Under the pieces are notes generated by a model, which did not search any database, was not told the DNA's origin, and worked only from the letters and a program-made list of their open reading frames with translations. A stretch of DNA of 64,000 bases from JBHFEI01 sp041928815 (lineage in GTDB: Bacteria > Pseudomonadota > Alphaproteobacteria > Rhizobiales > Rhizobiaceae): the NCBI RefSeq assembly GCF_041928815.1, contig NZ_JBHFEI010000007.1:186001-250000 (forward strand), given 5' to 3'. Below, one piece after another: positions 29,681-39,637 of this stretch; within the stretch, counting starts at the first letter, position 1; each line of letters starts with the position of its first letter. Both the position numbers and the translations under genes were made by a program.

Positions 29681-31231
29681 TCACCCCGCCAGCGGCAGCC
29701 TCCTGTCCTGCAGATGGCGGTCGAGCGCCGCGATCTCGCCCGCCGTCAGCCGCAGGCCGAGCTTGCTGCGGCGGAAGAGAATGTCCTCAGCCGTCCGCGC
29801 CCATTCGTGCCGCACCAGATAGTCGACCTCCGCTTCCGTCAGCCCGGCGCCGAACGCCTTGCCGAGATCGGCGGCGCTGCGGGCATTGCCGAGCACGCGG
29901 GCCGCGTCGGTGCCGTAATAGCGGGTGAGCCGCAGCGCATCGCGCGGCGACAGGAACGGATAGGTGCGCCGCAACGCCTCGACCCTGTCGCTGAAGGCAT
30001 CGATGGCAAAGCCGCCGCCCGGAAGCGCCGCGCGTCCCGTCCAGCCGGCGCGAAGGCGCGCATGGCCGGCCTTCGCCGGGGGCAGATGGGGAATAAGCGT
30101 CTCCAGCACCGATTCCGCCAGGCGCCGGTACGTGGTGATCTTGCCGCCGAAGATCGAGACGACGGCGATGCCGTTTTCCTCGTCCGTCTCCAGCACATAG
30201 TCGCGCGTCGCCTTCTGCGCCGCTCCGCCGTCGCTGTCGCCGCTGTAGAGCGGGCGCACGCCGGAATAGCTCCAGACGACATCGGCGCGGTCGACGGGTT
30301 TGCGGAAATAGCCGCTTGCCGCCGTGCAGAGATAGACGATCTCCTCCTCGGTCGCTCTTACCCCTGCCGGATCGCCGGAGAAGTCGCGGTCGGTGGTGCC
30401 GATCAGAGTGAAATCGTCCTCATAGGGAATGGTGAAGACGATGCGGCCGTCGCCGTTCTGGAAGATGAAGCACCGGTCATGCGTGTAAAGTTTTTTCACG
30501 ACGATGTGCGAGCCCTGCACCAGCCGCACCTTCCCCCGCGCCGGGCGCTTCGCCGCCAGATCGACGATGCCGTTCGCCCAGGGGCCGGCGGCATTGACGA
30601 GGATGCGGGCGTTGACGGTTTTTCGCGCCCCGTCTTCCTCGCGGGCGACCGTCAGCCGCCAGCCGTCCGCGCCGCGATCGGCGGAGACGCAGCGCGTGTG
30701 CGGCTCGATCACCGCACCGAGTTCGGCGGCGGAGCGGGCGTTCATCACGGTCAGGCGATTGTCCTCGACCCAGCAGTCGGAATATTCGTAGCCGACCTTC
30801 AGGCTTTCACGCAGTCCTTCGCCGATCGGGCTCCTGTCGAAGTGGACGGTCGCCGTGCCCGGCAGGCGCTTGCGGCCGCCGATGTGGTCGTAGAGGAACA
30901 GGCCGAGGCGCAGCAGCCATTTCGGCCGCATGCCGGGCGTGTGCGGCAGGACGAAGCGCAGCGGCCGGACGAAATGCGGCGCGATGCCCCAGAGCGTCTC
31001 GCGCTCCTGCAACGCCTCGCGCACCAGGCGGAATTCGTAATGCTCGAGATAGCGCAGGCCCCCGTGCAGAAGCTTGGTCGAGGAGGAGGAGGTCGCGCCG
31101 CCGAGATCGCCTTTTTCGCAGAGATAGACGGAGAGACCGCGCCCCGCCGCATCGCGGGCAATGCCGCAGCCATTGATGCCGCCGCCGATGATGGCGACGT
31201 CATAGACGGGGTTGGCGCTCGCCTCAGCCAT
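29681..31231 (-). CDS. glpD: GlpD-family FAD-dependent glycerol-3-phosphate (or polyol-phosphate) dehydrogenase
   Basis: 516 aa. The FAD Rossmann motif is DVAIIGGGINGCGIARDAAGRGL at the N-terminus, followed by GGATSSSSTKLLHGGLRYLEHYEF, the GlpD hallmark. Further marks are ILVNAAGPWA, YEDDFTLIGTTDRDF, and the C-terminal VDYLVRHEWARTAEDILFRRSKLGL. It oxidises a polyol phosphate at the membrane and passes electrons to quinone. ATG 31231 overlaps the HAD gene by eight bases. In rhizobial erythritol loci a GlpD homologue (EryB) oxidises erythritol phosphate, so glycerol-3-phosphate is not the only possible substrate. Confidence 0.9.
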   Translation of the reverse strand: MAEASANPVYDVAIIGGGINGCGIARDAAGRGLSVYLCEKGDLGGATSSSSTKLLHGGLRYLEHYEFRLVREALQERETLWGIAPHFVRPLRFVLPHTPGMRPKWLLRLGLFLYDHIGGRKRLPGTATVHFDRSPIGEGLRESLKVGYEYSDCWVEDNRLTVMNARSAAELGAVIEPHTRCVSADRGADGWRLTVAREEDGARKTVNARILVNAAGPWANGIVDLAAKRPARGKVRLVQGSHIVVKKLYTHDRCFIFQNGDGRIVFTIPYEDDFTLIGTTDRDFSGDPAGVRATEEEIVYLCTAASGYFRKPVDRADVVWSYSGVRPLYSGDSDGGAAQKATRDYVLETDEENGIAVVSIFGGKITTYRRLAESVLETLIPHLPPAKAGHARLRAGWTGRAALPGGGFAIDAFSDRVEALRRTYPFLSPRDALRLTRYYGTDAARVLGNARSAADLGKAFGAGLTEAEVDYLVRHEWARTAEDILFRRSKLGLRLTAGEIAALDRHLQDRRLPLAG

Positions 31232-32048
31232 GGGCGCGCTCCCGCTGTGGCACGGCGCGAGCGCCGAGAATCCGTTCCGCGATCTCGACAAAACCCTCGC
31301 CGCCACGGCTGGGTGCGACGAAAGCGGGCAGGGCGCTGCCCGAATCCTTGAAATCGACGACATTGGCGACGCCGCAGGAATTCGGGAAGAAGGAGAACAT
31401 CGGCCCGTCATTCGGGCTGTCGCCGACGAAGACGATGCGCTGTTTTTTCCGGTCGAGATCGATACCGAGAATGTCGGCGGCAAAGACCCGGCTCATCGAC
31501 AGCTTGTCGTAATCGCCGAACCAGCCGTTGACGTGGATGGAGGAGAGTTTCGCCACCGCGCCGGCAGCCTTGAACAGCGCCAGCACCCGGTCGACCTCGG
31601 CGGCGGGCAGGGGATCGACATCCTCGCAGACATCGATCGCGAGGTCCGCTTCGCGATAGAGCTGGTCGGAGGCGATCCCCGTCCCCGGCACCTCGGCCAA
31701 AATCTTTTCCCGCAGCGCATCGAGCTTGCGTCGGTTCTCCCTGCGCTCCGCATCGCTCGCGAAGAAGCGCTGGCGCATCTTTCGCGCCGTGCGGTCATAG
31801 GAGAAGTAGAAGGCGCCGTTCTCGCCAACGATGCCGGCGACCGGCCAGAAGCGGGCGATCATGTCGCACCAGCCGGCGGGCCTTCCGGTGATCGGCACGA
31901 TGGCAAGCCCGGCCCCGGCCAGCTGTTCCAGCGCGGCGTAAGATGCGGCCGGCAGCTGTCCCTCGCTGGTCAACGTATCGTCGATATCGGTGAAGACGGC
32001 GACGACATCGGCCAGAACGGCGTCGGAGAGATCGGCGAGCGGACGCAT
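31224..32048 (-). CDS. HAD-superfamily (IIB) phosphatase
   Basis: 274 aa. HAD motif I is FTDIDDTLTSEG with the nucleophile and acid aspartates, motif II is PITGRPAGW, and motif IV is GDSPNDGPMF, with a type IIB cap between (residues about 80-190). The SPNDGPMFSFFPNSCGVANV end resembles sucrose-phosphate and mannosyl-3-phosphoglycerate phosphatases. Start ATG 32048 is within a TGATG overlap with the dehydrogenase stop; ATG 32054 is also in frame. It is translationally coupled to the glycerol-1-phosphate dehydrogenase gene upstream and overlaps glpD downstream, so its substrate is probably a phosphorylated intermediate of this pathway. Confidence 0.85.
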   Translation of the reverse strand: MRPLADLSDAVLADVVAVFTDIDDTLTSEGQLPAASYAALEQLAGAGLAIVPITGRPAGWCDMIARFWPVAGIVGENGAFYFSYDRTARKMRQRFFASDAERRENRRKLDALREKILAEVPGTGIASDQLYREADLAIDVCEDVDPLPAAEVDRVLALFKAAGAVAKLSSIHVNGWFGDYDKLSMSRVFAADILGIDLDRKKQRIVFVGDSPNDGPMFSFFPNSCGVANVVDFKDSGSALPAFVAPSRGGEGFVEIAERILGARAVPQRERAHG

Positions 32049-33394
32049 CAGCATTCCTCCGCGATGAAGTCTTCGAGGATGCCCATGTCGGCGGCGAGGT
32101 CGAGCATGGAATAGCGGTCGCGCATCTCCTTCGAATAGCGCACCGCATCGCGGTAGAGGTCGCGGTCGATGCCGATCTCCGCGGCCGTCGCGCCGCCGCC
32201 GGCGGCGCGCAAATGCGCGGCGAGCGTCGCGGACGGGATGGCGACGGCGAGAAGCTCGGCGCGCAATTCCGGCCAGAGCTTTTCCAGCGTCGCGTTGAAG
32301 CGGGCGGCCGCGGCCGAATCCATCGCCTTGGCGCGTGCGGCACGCAGGCAGTCCTCGACGGCCGCCGCCGGATAGCGGGCACGGATCGCCGCCTCGTCGA
32401 ATTTTGTAGGGCGCACCTGCGGCGCGTTCGGGCTCGACAGGATGATCTCCTGCAGCCGCGCCATCGTCACCGAGGCGATGCCGACCTGCTGGCCGTGCAC
32501 GGTGCCGGGATGGCGGTCGCCGGCAAAACTGTCCATCCAGTGCGAGATATTGTGCTCGCCCATCGAGCCGGGGTGGCTGAGCCCCGTGACGCTGATGCCG
32601 AGGCCGCCGAGCGTCAGGATGCGGTGCAGGAAGCCGATCGCCTCGTGCTCGCGGGCGCCGAGCCCGGCGGAGCGCTTCAGCATTTCCGCCTCGTCCTCGG
32701 CCTGGAGAACATACGGGGAGGTGGCGTAGCGGGTGCCGAGCAGCCGGTGGGAAAAATACCAGTCGACCTGGGCGGTCGGCCGGCAGAGGCTGTCGCCGAA
32801 ACCGGCGGCGATCAGGTATTGCGGCGCATTGGCCGAGACGGCGATGTCGAGGAACACGCCCTTGGCGGCATGGGCCGGCTGGGTGGTCTTCAGGCCGGAA
32901 TCCAGCGTGATCGAGGCGGTGGTCGAGGTATAGCCGTTCATCGACGGCGCGGTGCCGAAGACGCAATAGGCGCGGCCGTCACCGGCGGTCGTGTATTTGC
33001 ACAGGTCGTTGATCGTGCCCGAGCCGACGGCGACCAGCGCCTCGACATGGCGGGTTCTTTCGCGAAGCGCGCGCACCTCTGCCTCGTCGGCATGCGGATG
33101 CTTCAGCACCACGACCTCGGCCTTGGGCCCGATCGCCCTCGCCACCGCCTCGCCATAGACGGCATAGGTGTCCTCGTCGGCGACGACGGCATAACTCTTC
33201 GCCGGCAATACCCTGGCGACGAGTTCGTCTTCGGCGCCCTGGAGGCTGTCCTCGATCAGGATGGTCTTGAACGGCACCTCGGCCGCCTTGCCGGTGTCCG
33301 GATCGATCCAGCGGCCGGCGCTGACGTCGCTGATCAGCGCGTTCCAGTCGCGACCGTTCAAGGGCGCGCGGACGCCGCCTGCGGCAATGGTCAT
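32048..33394 (-). CDS. AraM-like sn-glycerol-1-phosphate dehydrogenase
   Basis: 448 aa, about 50 residues longer than B. subtilis AraM. The NAD-binding stretch VGSGTINDLCKYTTA (near residue 120) and the metal-site landmarks AAGFGDSLCRPTAQVDW, GEHNISHWMD and GTVHGQQVG (Asp, His, His) are those of glycerol-1-phosphate dehydrogenases rather than of glycerol dehydrogenase GldA. The enzyme interconverts dihydroxyacetone phosphate and sn-glycerol-1-phosphate with NAD(P)H; a related polyol phosphate is possible. First gene of the operon, it is divergent from the SorC regulator and starts behind an operator-like promoter region. Confidence 0.85.
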   Translation of the reverse strand: MTIAAGGVRAPLNGRDWNALISDVSAGRWIDPDTGKAAEVPFKTILIEDSLQGAEDELVARVLPAKSYAVVADEDTYAVYGEAVARAIGPKAEVVVLKHPHADEAEVRALRERTRHVEALVAVGSGTINDLCKYTTAGDGRAYCVFGTAPSMNGYTSTTASITLDSGLKTTQPAHAAKGVFLDIAVSANAPQYLIAAGFGDSLCRPTAQVDWYFSHRLLGTRYATSPYVLQAEDEAEMLKRSAGLGAREHEAIGFLHRILTLGGLGISVTGLSHPGSMGEHNISHWMDSFAGDRHPGTVHGQQVGIASVTMARLQEIILSSPNAPQVRPTKFDEAAIRARYPAAAVEDCLRAARAKAMDSAAAARFNATLEKLWPELRAELLAVAIPSATLAAHLRAAGGGATAAEIGIDRDLYRDAVRYSKEMRDRYSMLDLAADMGILEDFIAEEC

Positions 33395-33566
33395 CTTGTC
33401 CTCCCGAAACCTGTTGATGGAAATTTTCACCAAGGCTTGCAAATTGTCAATGGCTTTTTTTATTTGTCGATGGCAATTGCCATTTCTGCCGCGGTGCAGC
33501 AGGGGGCAAGCGGCTGGACGCACAGGAAAAAAACTGCCAAGAGTCTCGACCCGAGGGGAGACAGAC
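33395..33566. promoter_or_regulatory. divergent control region with 20-bp-spaced repeats and a palindrome
   Basis: Between the SorC regulator and the polyol operon lie two direct repeats, TTGTCAATGGC (33444-33454) and TTGTCGATGGC (33464-33474), starting exactly 20 bases apart, i.e. two helical turns on the same face. The second overlaps a perfect palindrome ATGGCAATTGCCAT (33470-33483). On the minus strand the first repeat contains TTGACA (33450-33445), followed 17 bases later by AAAATT, a possible promoter for the operon. An operator over the -35 box fits repression by the divergently encoded SorC protein. Confidence 0.65.
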
Positions 33567-34553
33567 ATGCAATCCGACGAGGCACCCGAGAAGCGGCGCC
33601 GGCCGCCGCCGCCCATGCAGTTCGGCGCCGACCAGGCGCTGTGGGCCGCCTGGCTCTATTACGAGGAAGGGCTGAAGCAGGACGAGATCGCCGCGCGGCT
33701 CGGCATCTCCCGCGCCTCCGTCTTCAACCTGCTGCAAAAGGCGCGCGACGAGGGCATCGTCACCATCACCATCGATCCGACCCGGCTCGAGCGGGCGGAC
33801 CTGTCCGTCGAGATCAAGGAAAAGGGCGGGCTGATGGAGTGCTACGTCCTGCCCGCGCAAGGGTCCGGCCAGCCGCTCTACGACCGGATCGGCCGGGTCG
33901 GCGCGCGCATCCTCGAACAGAAGATCGAGGACGACGAGGTGATCGGCGTCGCCTGGGGGCGCACGGTGATGGCGCTGTCGAAGGCGCTGGCGCCGGCGAA
34001 CAAGCCGGGCGTGACGGTGGCGCAGGTGACCGGCAGCTCCATGGCGACCTATGATTTCTCGCCGGAGCTCTGCACCTCCAACATCGCCGCGCGGCTCAAC
34101 GCGCGCTGCGTCAACCTGCATGCGCCGGGCGTCGTCTCCCATGCCGAGATGAAGCGGCTGCTGATGCGCGAGCCGATCATCGATCAGCATTTCAACCTGC
34201 TTCGCCAGTGCACCACCAACCTCTTCGGCGTCACCCAGCTCGCCGGCCCGACCCTGCTCGAGGCCTCCGGCGTGATGACCGAGGAACTGCTGCACACCTA
34301 TCTCGACAAGGGGGCGATCGGCTTCGTCTCCGGCTATTTCTTCAGCCCGGAAGGCGAGATCGTCCGTACCGATTTCGACGATCGCCACATCGTCATGCCG
34401 CTCGAGGATTTCGTCAACGTGCCGCGCCGCATCTGCATCGGCGGCGGGCCGGAGAAGGTGGAGGCGATCCTCGGCATGCTGAAGGCCAAGCTCGCCACCG
34501 TGCTGATCGTCGACCAGGAGACGGCGCGGCAGGTGTCGCGGCAGCTGGCCTGA
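33567..34553 (+). CDS. SorC/DeoR-type sugar-binding transcription regulator
   Basis: 328 aa. A helix-turn-helix near residue 35 (WLYYEEGLKQDEIAARLGIS then RASVFNLLQKARDEG) is followed by a SorC effector domain (GVAWGRTVMALSKAL, VTGSSMATYDFSPEL, ICIGGGPEKVEAILGML). It closely parallels the regulator half of the fusion at 14704-16761 but stops where that protein continues into DhaK. EryD of rhizobial erythritol loci belongs to this family. The start at 33567 has GAGGGGAGA upstream. It is divergent from the polyol operon and almost certainly controls it in response to a sugar phosphate. Confidence 0.92.
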   Translation: MQSDEAPEKRRRPPPPMQFGADQALWAAWLYYEEGLKQDEIAARLGISRASVFNLLQKARDEGIVTITIDPTRLERADLSVEIKEKGGLMECYVLPAQGSGQPLYDRIGRVGARILEQKIEDDEVIGVAWGRTVMALSKALAPANKPGVTVAQVTGSSMATYDFSPELCTSNIAARLNARCVNLHAPGVVSHAEMKRLLMREPIIDQHFNLLRQCTTNLFGVTQLAGPTLLEASGVMTEELLHTYLDKGAIGFVSGYFFSPEGEIVRTDFDDRHIVMPLEDFVNVPRRICIGGGPEKVEAILGMLKAKLATVLIVDQETARQVSRQLA

Positions 34554-34684
34554 GGGCTGCGCGCGGAAAAGACGGCATGGCTGCCGCAGGTGTTTCGCAT
34601 GGAACAGCGCCGGCGGGGAGAATGGGCGAAAGTCCCATCACCGGACGAGATTGGCTCCTCCGGAACCCCGAAGGAGAAACCGAA

Positions 34685-34951
34685 ATGCGCAAGATCATCC
34701 TGTCCGCCGTCGTCGCCGTCGTCGCCGCCGTCTCGTTCGCCGCCCCCTCGCAGGCTGGCGGTTACGGCTGGGGCCACGGTTACGGACACAAGAGCTACGG
34801 CCATGGCTATGGCTACAAGCATCACGGCTACGGCCACAAGGTCTACGGATACAAGACGTTCAAGAAGCGCTACGGCTACAACAGCCACTCCCACTCCAGG
34901 TGGAACGGCCACGGCGGCAAGGTCTTCTTCCAGTACGGCTACGGCTACTGA
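34685..34951 (+). CDS. small secreted Gly/Tyr/His-rich protein
   Basis: 88 aa with AAGGAGAAA before the ATG. A signal peptide (MRKIILSAVVAVVAAVSFAA, cleavage after PSQA) precedes a low-complexity part built of GYGH, GYGYKHH and KVYGYK units with about ten His, many Tyr and Gly, and no Cys, Asp or Glu. It ends FFQYGYGY. The composition suggests an extracytoplasmic, possibly metal-binding or surface-associated protein. It is monocistronic and followed by a very strong terminator. I do not recognise a characterised family. Confidence 0.8.
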   Translation: MRKIILSAVVAVVAAVSFAAPSQAGGYGWGHGYGHKSYGHGYGYKHHGYGHKVYGYKTFKKRYGYNSHSHSRWNGHGGKVFFQYGYGY

Positions 34952-34982
34952 TCGGCGGCCCCATGCCGGCACCCTGTTCCGC

Positions 34983-35011
34983 AAAGCCCGGATGGCCGCC
35001 ATCCGGGCTTT
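34983..35011. terminator. strong bidirectional terminator
   Basis: Fourteen-base arms AAAGCCCGGATGGC (34983-34996) and GCCATCCGGGCTTT (34998-35011) are perfect complements; the innermost bases form the loop. It lies about 30 bases past the Gly/Tyr-rich gene and before dctB. Confidence 0.85.
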
Positions 35012-35071
35012 CGGCATGGATCGGGCGGCTGCGCCTTTCATTTGTCCCGGAAGATGCACTAGACTTCCCCC

Positions 35072-36933
35072 ATGACCGAGATCGACGGCAAGGAGGAAGC
35101 CCGGCCCGTGCGCGCGCGACGTCGCTTGATCGCCTTTCTGTGCCTGATGCCGATCGCCGCCTACCTCCTGATCGTCGAGGGCGGGCGGCTCGCGACGCGC
35201 AGCGCTATGGACGAGGCCTCGCTCCAGGCCGGCTCGACGCTTCGGCTCGCCGTCTCGGCGCTGAGCGGCCATCTGAGCCGCTACGAGCCGCTGCCGGCGC
35301 TGATCGCTGACCATGAGGGTATCCGCGCCCTGGTCGCGGCACCCGGCGACCCGGCGCTGAAGGCCGAGGCGAACGCCTATCTGAAGGAGATCAACGGCCT
35401 GCTCGAATCCTCCGACATCTACGTCCTGACGCCCGACGGCGAGACGATCGCCGCCAGCAATTACGACCGGCCGGGCAGTTTCGTCGGACAGAATTTCAGC
35501 TACCGGCCCTACTTCCAGGATGCGGCCCGGGGACGACCGGCGCGCTTTTATGCCGTCGGCACGACGTCGCAGGTGCGCGGCTACTATTTTTCCGCCCCGA
35601 TCGGCGAGGCCGGCGCCATTTCCGGCGTCATCGTCTTCAAGGTCGACATCGAATCGGTCGAGGCCTCCTGGCGCGGCGGCGAATACAGGATCTTCGTCTC
35701 CGATCCCGAGGGGATCATCTTCATGAGCGGCAGTCCGGACTGGCTCTATGACAGCATCCTGCCGCTGACGCCGGAGCGCATCGCCCGTACCGAGGCCTCA
35801 CGCCGCTACGCCGAGGCGAAGCTGACGGAGCTGCCGGTGACGCGGACCCGCCTCGGCGCGCACGACCTGATGACGATCGCCGACGGCGGCACGACCCGTG
35901 AATATCTCGTGCTCTCGCGCTACATGCCCGAGGCCGACTGGACCGTGAATGTTCTCGTCGACACGGCCTCGGTGCACGGCCAGGCGCGCACCGTGCTGCT
36001 GGCCGTCGTCCTGCTCATCTGCCTCGCCGTCCTGACGCTCGCCATCGTGCTGCAGCGCCGCGCCCGGCTCGCCGAGCGGCTCCGGCTGCAGGCGGAGGCG
36101 CAAGGTGAGCTGGAACGGCGCGTCGAGGAGCGCACCGCCGACCTTGCCCGCGTCAACCGGCAGATCGAACAGGAAATCGCCGAGCGGCGCCTGACCGAGC
36201 AGGAACTGCGCAAGACGCAGGGCGACCTCATCCAGGCCGGCAAGCTCGCCGGCCTCGGCCAGATGTCGGCGGCCCTGTCGCACGAGTTCAACCAGCCGCT
36301 CGCCGCCGCCAAGACCTATGCCGACAGCGCTGCGCTCCTGATCGAGCGCGGCCGGGTCGGCGAGGCGGAGGACAACATCCGGCGCATTTCCGGCCTCATC
36401 GACCGCATGGCCTCGATCAGCCGGCACCTGCGCAACTTCGCCCGCAAGCCGAACGAGAAGCTCGGGCCGGTGGCGCTCGACGCGGTGGTCGCCGACACGC
36501 TGGAGATCGTCGCCGCGCGGCTGAAGGCGGCGGAGGCGGTGCTCGACGTCGATCTCGGCCCGGTTCCGCCGGTCGTGCGCGCCGGCTCGGTGCGCCTGCA
36601 GCAGGTGCTGGTCAACATCCTGACCAACGCCGCCGACGCGGTGGAAGGCCTCGACGACCGGCGCATCCATCTGCGTGCCGAATGCGGCGACGAGCGCGTG
36701 CTTATCACCATGCGCGACCACGGGCCCGGCGTGCCGCAGGCGATCCGCGAGCGCATCTTCGATCCTTTCTACACCACCAAGGGCGTCGGGCGCGGCCTCG
36801 GGCTCGGCCTGTCGATCTCCTACAACATCGTCAAGGATTTCGGCGGCAGCCTGTCGGTCGAGACCCATGCGGAGGGCGGCGCCCTGTTCCGCATCGCGCT
36901 CGATGCCGCAAGCGGGGCGAAGGCGGCGGCCGA

Positions 36934-36937
<4 letters not shown>
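35072..36937 (+). CDS. dctB: DctB-like sensor histidine kinase
   Basis: 621 aa. A first membrane helix (LIAFLCLMPIAAYLLIV) is followed by a periplasmic double-Cache sensor domain (about 40-300, including SDIYVLTPDGETIAASNYDRPGSFVGQNFSYRPYFQDA), a second helix (VLLAVVLLICLAVLTLAIVL), a coiled-coil (LERRVEERTADLARVNRQIEQ), the H-box SAALSHEFNQPLAAAKTYAD with the phospho-His, and a kinase domain with N-box NILTNAADAV and G-boxes (DHGPGVP, GRGLGLGLS). The Cache domain of DctB binds C4-dicarboxylates. The start lacks a clear ribosome site. Its stop overlaps dctD by four bases. It probably senses carboxylates imported by the tct genes 3 kb downstream. Confidence 0.93.
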
Positions 36938-38285
<1,348 letters not shown>

Positions 38286-38295
<10 letters not shown>

Positions 38296-38313
38296 CCTCA
38301 AGATCATGTGATC
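38286..38313 (+). other. inverted repeat overlapping the dctD stop codon
   Basis: Arms GATCACGTGA (38286-38295) and TCATGTGATC (38304-38313) pair over ten bases with one G-U. The left arm contains the dctD stop codon. It could act as a weak terminator or an mRNA 3' end; no T-run follows. Confidence 0.4.
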
Positions 38314-38453
38314 GCCTCGCCGCTTGAAGCCGACGTCCGGCCGCCCCATTTCGCCTCCAACCCGTTGGTCCGGGCCCCTCTGGCACGAGCCGCCGGCGCC
38401 CGTGTGATGTCGGACCGTTTCCGACAGCACTGCCGGCCCAGGGACCAGGGACG

Positions 38454-39437
38454 ATGGACTTCGCCTTCCTTTTTGCCGACTGGCTCGGCAAGCCCGTATG
38501 GATGTGGGCTTCCTTCATTTCGCTCGTCATCGCCATCCTCGCCTTCGATCTCGGCATCTTGCACAAGGAGAACCGCGAGATCGAGGTCGCCGACAGCCTG
38601 AAGCTCTCGGCGCTCTACATCACCCTCGGCCTGGCCTTCGGCGCCTGGGTCTGGTGGTATCTCGGCCCCGACTCCGGCATGAACTACCTGACCGGCTTCG
38701 TCGTCGAGAAGACGCTGGCGCTCGACAATGTCTTCGTCATCGCGCTGATCTTCTCCTTCTTCGCCGTGCCGCGCCTCTACCAGCACCGGGTGCTGTTCTG
38801 GGGCATTCTCGGCGTCATCGTGCTGCGCGCGATCATGATCGGCCTTGGCGCGGCGCTCGTCACCGAATTCTCCTGGGTGCTCTATCTCTTCGCCGGCTTC
38901 CTCATCCTCACCGGCCTGAAGATGCTGTTCGTCGCCGAGAAGGAGACCGATCTTGCCGCCAATCCGCTGATCAGGTTCCTGCGCCGCCGGCTGAACGTCA
39001 CCGACACCCATCACGGCGAGCGCTTCTTCGTCCGCCAGCCCCATCCGGTGACGGGCAAGCTGAAACTGTTCGTCACGCCGCTGTTCATGGCACTGATCGT
39101 CATCGAGGTCGCCGACGTCATCTTCGCGGTCGATTCCGTGCCGGCGATCTTCGCCATCACCACCGACCCCTTCATCGTCTACACCTCGAACATCTTCGCC
39201 ATTCTCGGCCTGCGCGCCCTCTACTTCGCCCTTGCCGCGATGATCCACCGCTTCCATTACCTGAAGCCCGCGCTCGCCATCGTGCTGGTCTTCATCGGCT
39301 CGAAGGTCTTCGTCGCCGATCTGATGGGGCTCGAAAAATTCCCCGCCGCCGTCTCGCTCGGCATCACCTTCGCGATCATCGGCAGCGGCGTCGCCTGGAG
39401 CCTCGTCAAGACGCGCAAGCAGGACGGCATCGCCTGA
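38454..39437 (+). CDS. TerC/Alx-family integral membrane protein
   Basis: 327 aa with eight or nine hydrophobic helices. Family marks are FDLGILHKENREIEV, VEKTLALDNVFVIALIF and IEVADVIFAVDSVPAIFAITTDPFIVYTSNIFAILGLRALYF, the last two carrying the intramembrane acidic residues thought to bind metal. Members are linked to tellurite resistance and, in E. coli Alx and related proteins, to manganese export, often under a yybP-ykoY riboswitch. No such riboswitch is apparent in the 158-base leader here. It is followed by a strong terminator, so it is probably monocistronic and unrelated to the dct and tct genes beside it. Confidence 0.92.
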   Translation: MDFAFLFADWLGKPVWMWASFISLVIAILAFDLGILHKENREIEVADSLKLSALYITLGLAFGAWVWWYLGPDSGMNYLTGFVVEKTLALDNVFVIALIFSFFAVPRLYQHRVLFWGILGVIVLRAIMIGLGAALVTEFSWVLYLFAGFLILTGLKMLFVAEKETDLAANPLIRFLRRRLNVTDTHHGERFFVRQPHPVTGKLKLFVTPLFMALIVIEVADVIFAVDSVPAIFAITTDPFIVYTSNIFAILGLRALYFALAAMIHRFHYLKPALAIVLVFIGSKVFVADLMGLEKFPAAVSLGITFAIIGSGVAWSLVKTRKQDGIA

Positions 39438-39444
39438 CCTGAGG

Positions 39445-39470
39445 CCGATGGGTGGAAATCCACCCATCGG
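39445..39470. repeat. perfect inverted repeat after terC with a nearby third half-site
   Basis: Eleven-base arms CCGATGGGTGG (39445-39455) and CCACCCATCGG (39460-39470) pair perfectly around AAAT. A further copy of the right arm's core (TTTCCACCCATG) follows at 39490-39501. With no T-run, it may be a REP-like element or a protein-binding site rather than a terminator. Confidence 0.5.
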
Positions 39471-39519
39471 CAGGCGCGTTTGGGGCGGTTTCCACCCATG
39501 CTGCGGCACAAAAAAGCCG

Positions 39520-39544
39520 GCAGGGCCACAGCGGCCCTGCTTTT
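39520..39544 (+). terminator. Rho-independent terminator of terC
   Basis: Arms GCAGGGCC (39520-39527) and GGCCCTGC (39533-39540) around ACAGC, followed directly by TTTT. Confidence 0.85.
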
Positions 39545-39637
39545 GCGTTGTCGGATCGGCAGCGACGGCCACACTTGGCGAAACAGGGACGGCGCCGGAG
39601 GAGCCCCGCCGTCTTCTTGGGACAAAGGGAGGATCTC

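Noticed and set aside
34765..34950. Short tandem DNA repeats, possible CRISPR or satellite
   Set aside because: The periodicity comes from Gly-Tyr-His codons in a gene with a signal peptide and ribosome site; there are no spacers.
38296..38453. yybP-ykoY manganese riboswitch before terC
   Set aside because: The leader is only 158 bases and the conserved riboswitch boxes are not visible.
39505..39517. Sigma-54 promoter (GGCAC..GC) upstream of tctC that would suit DctD
   Set aside because: The distance between the GG and GC elements is one base too short and it lies within the terC terminator region.
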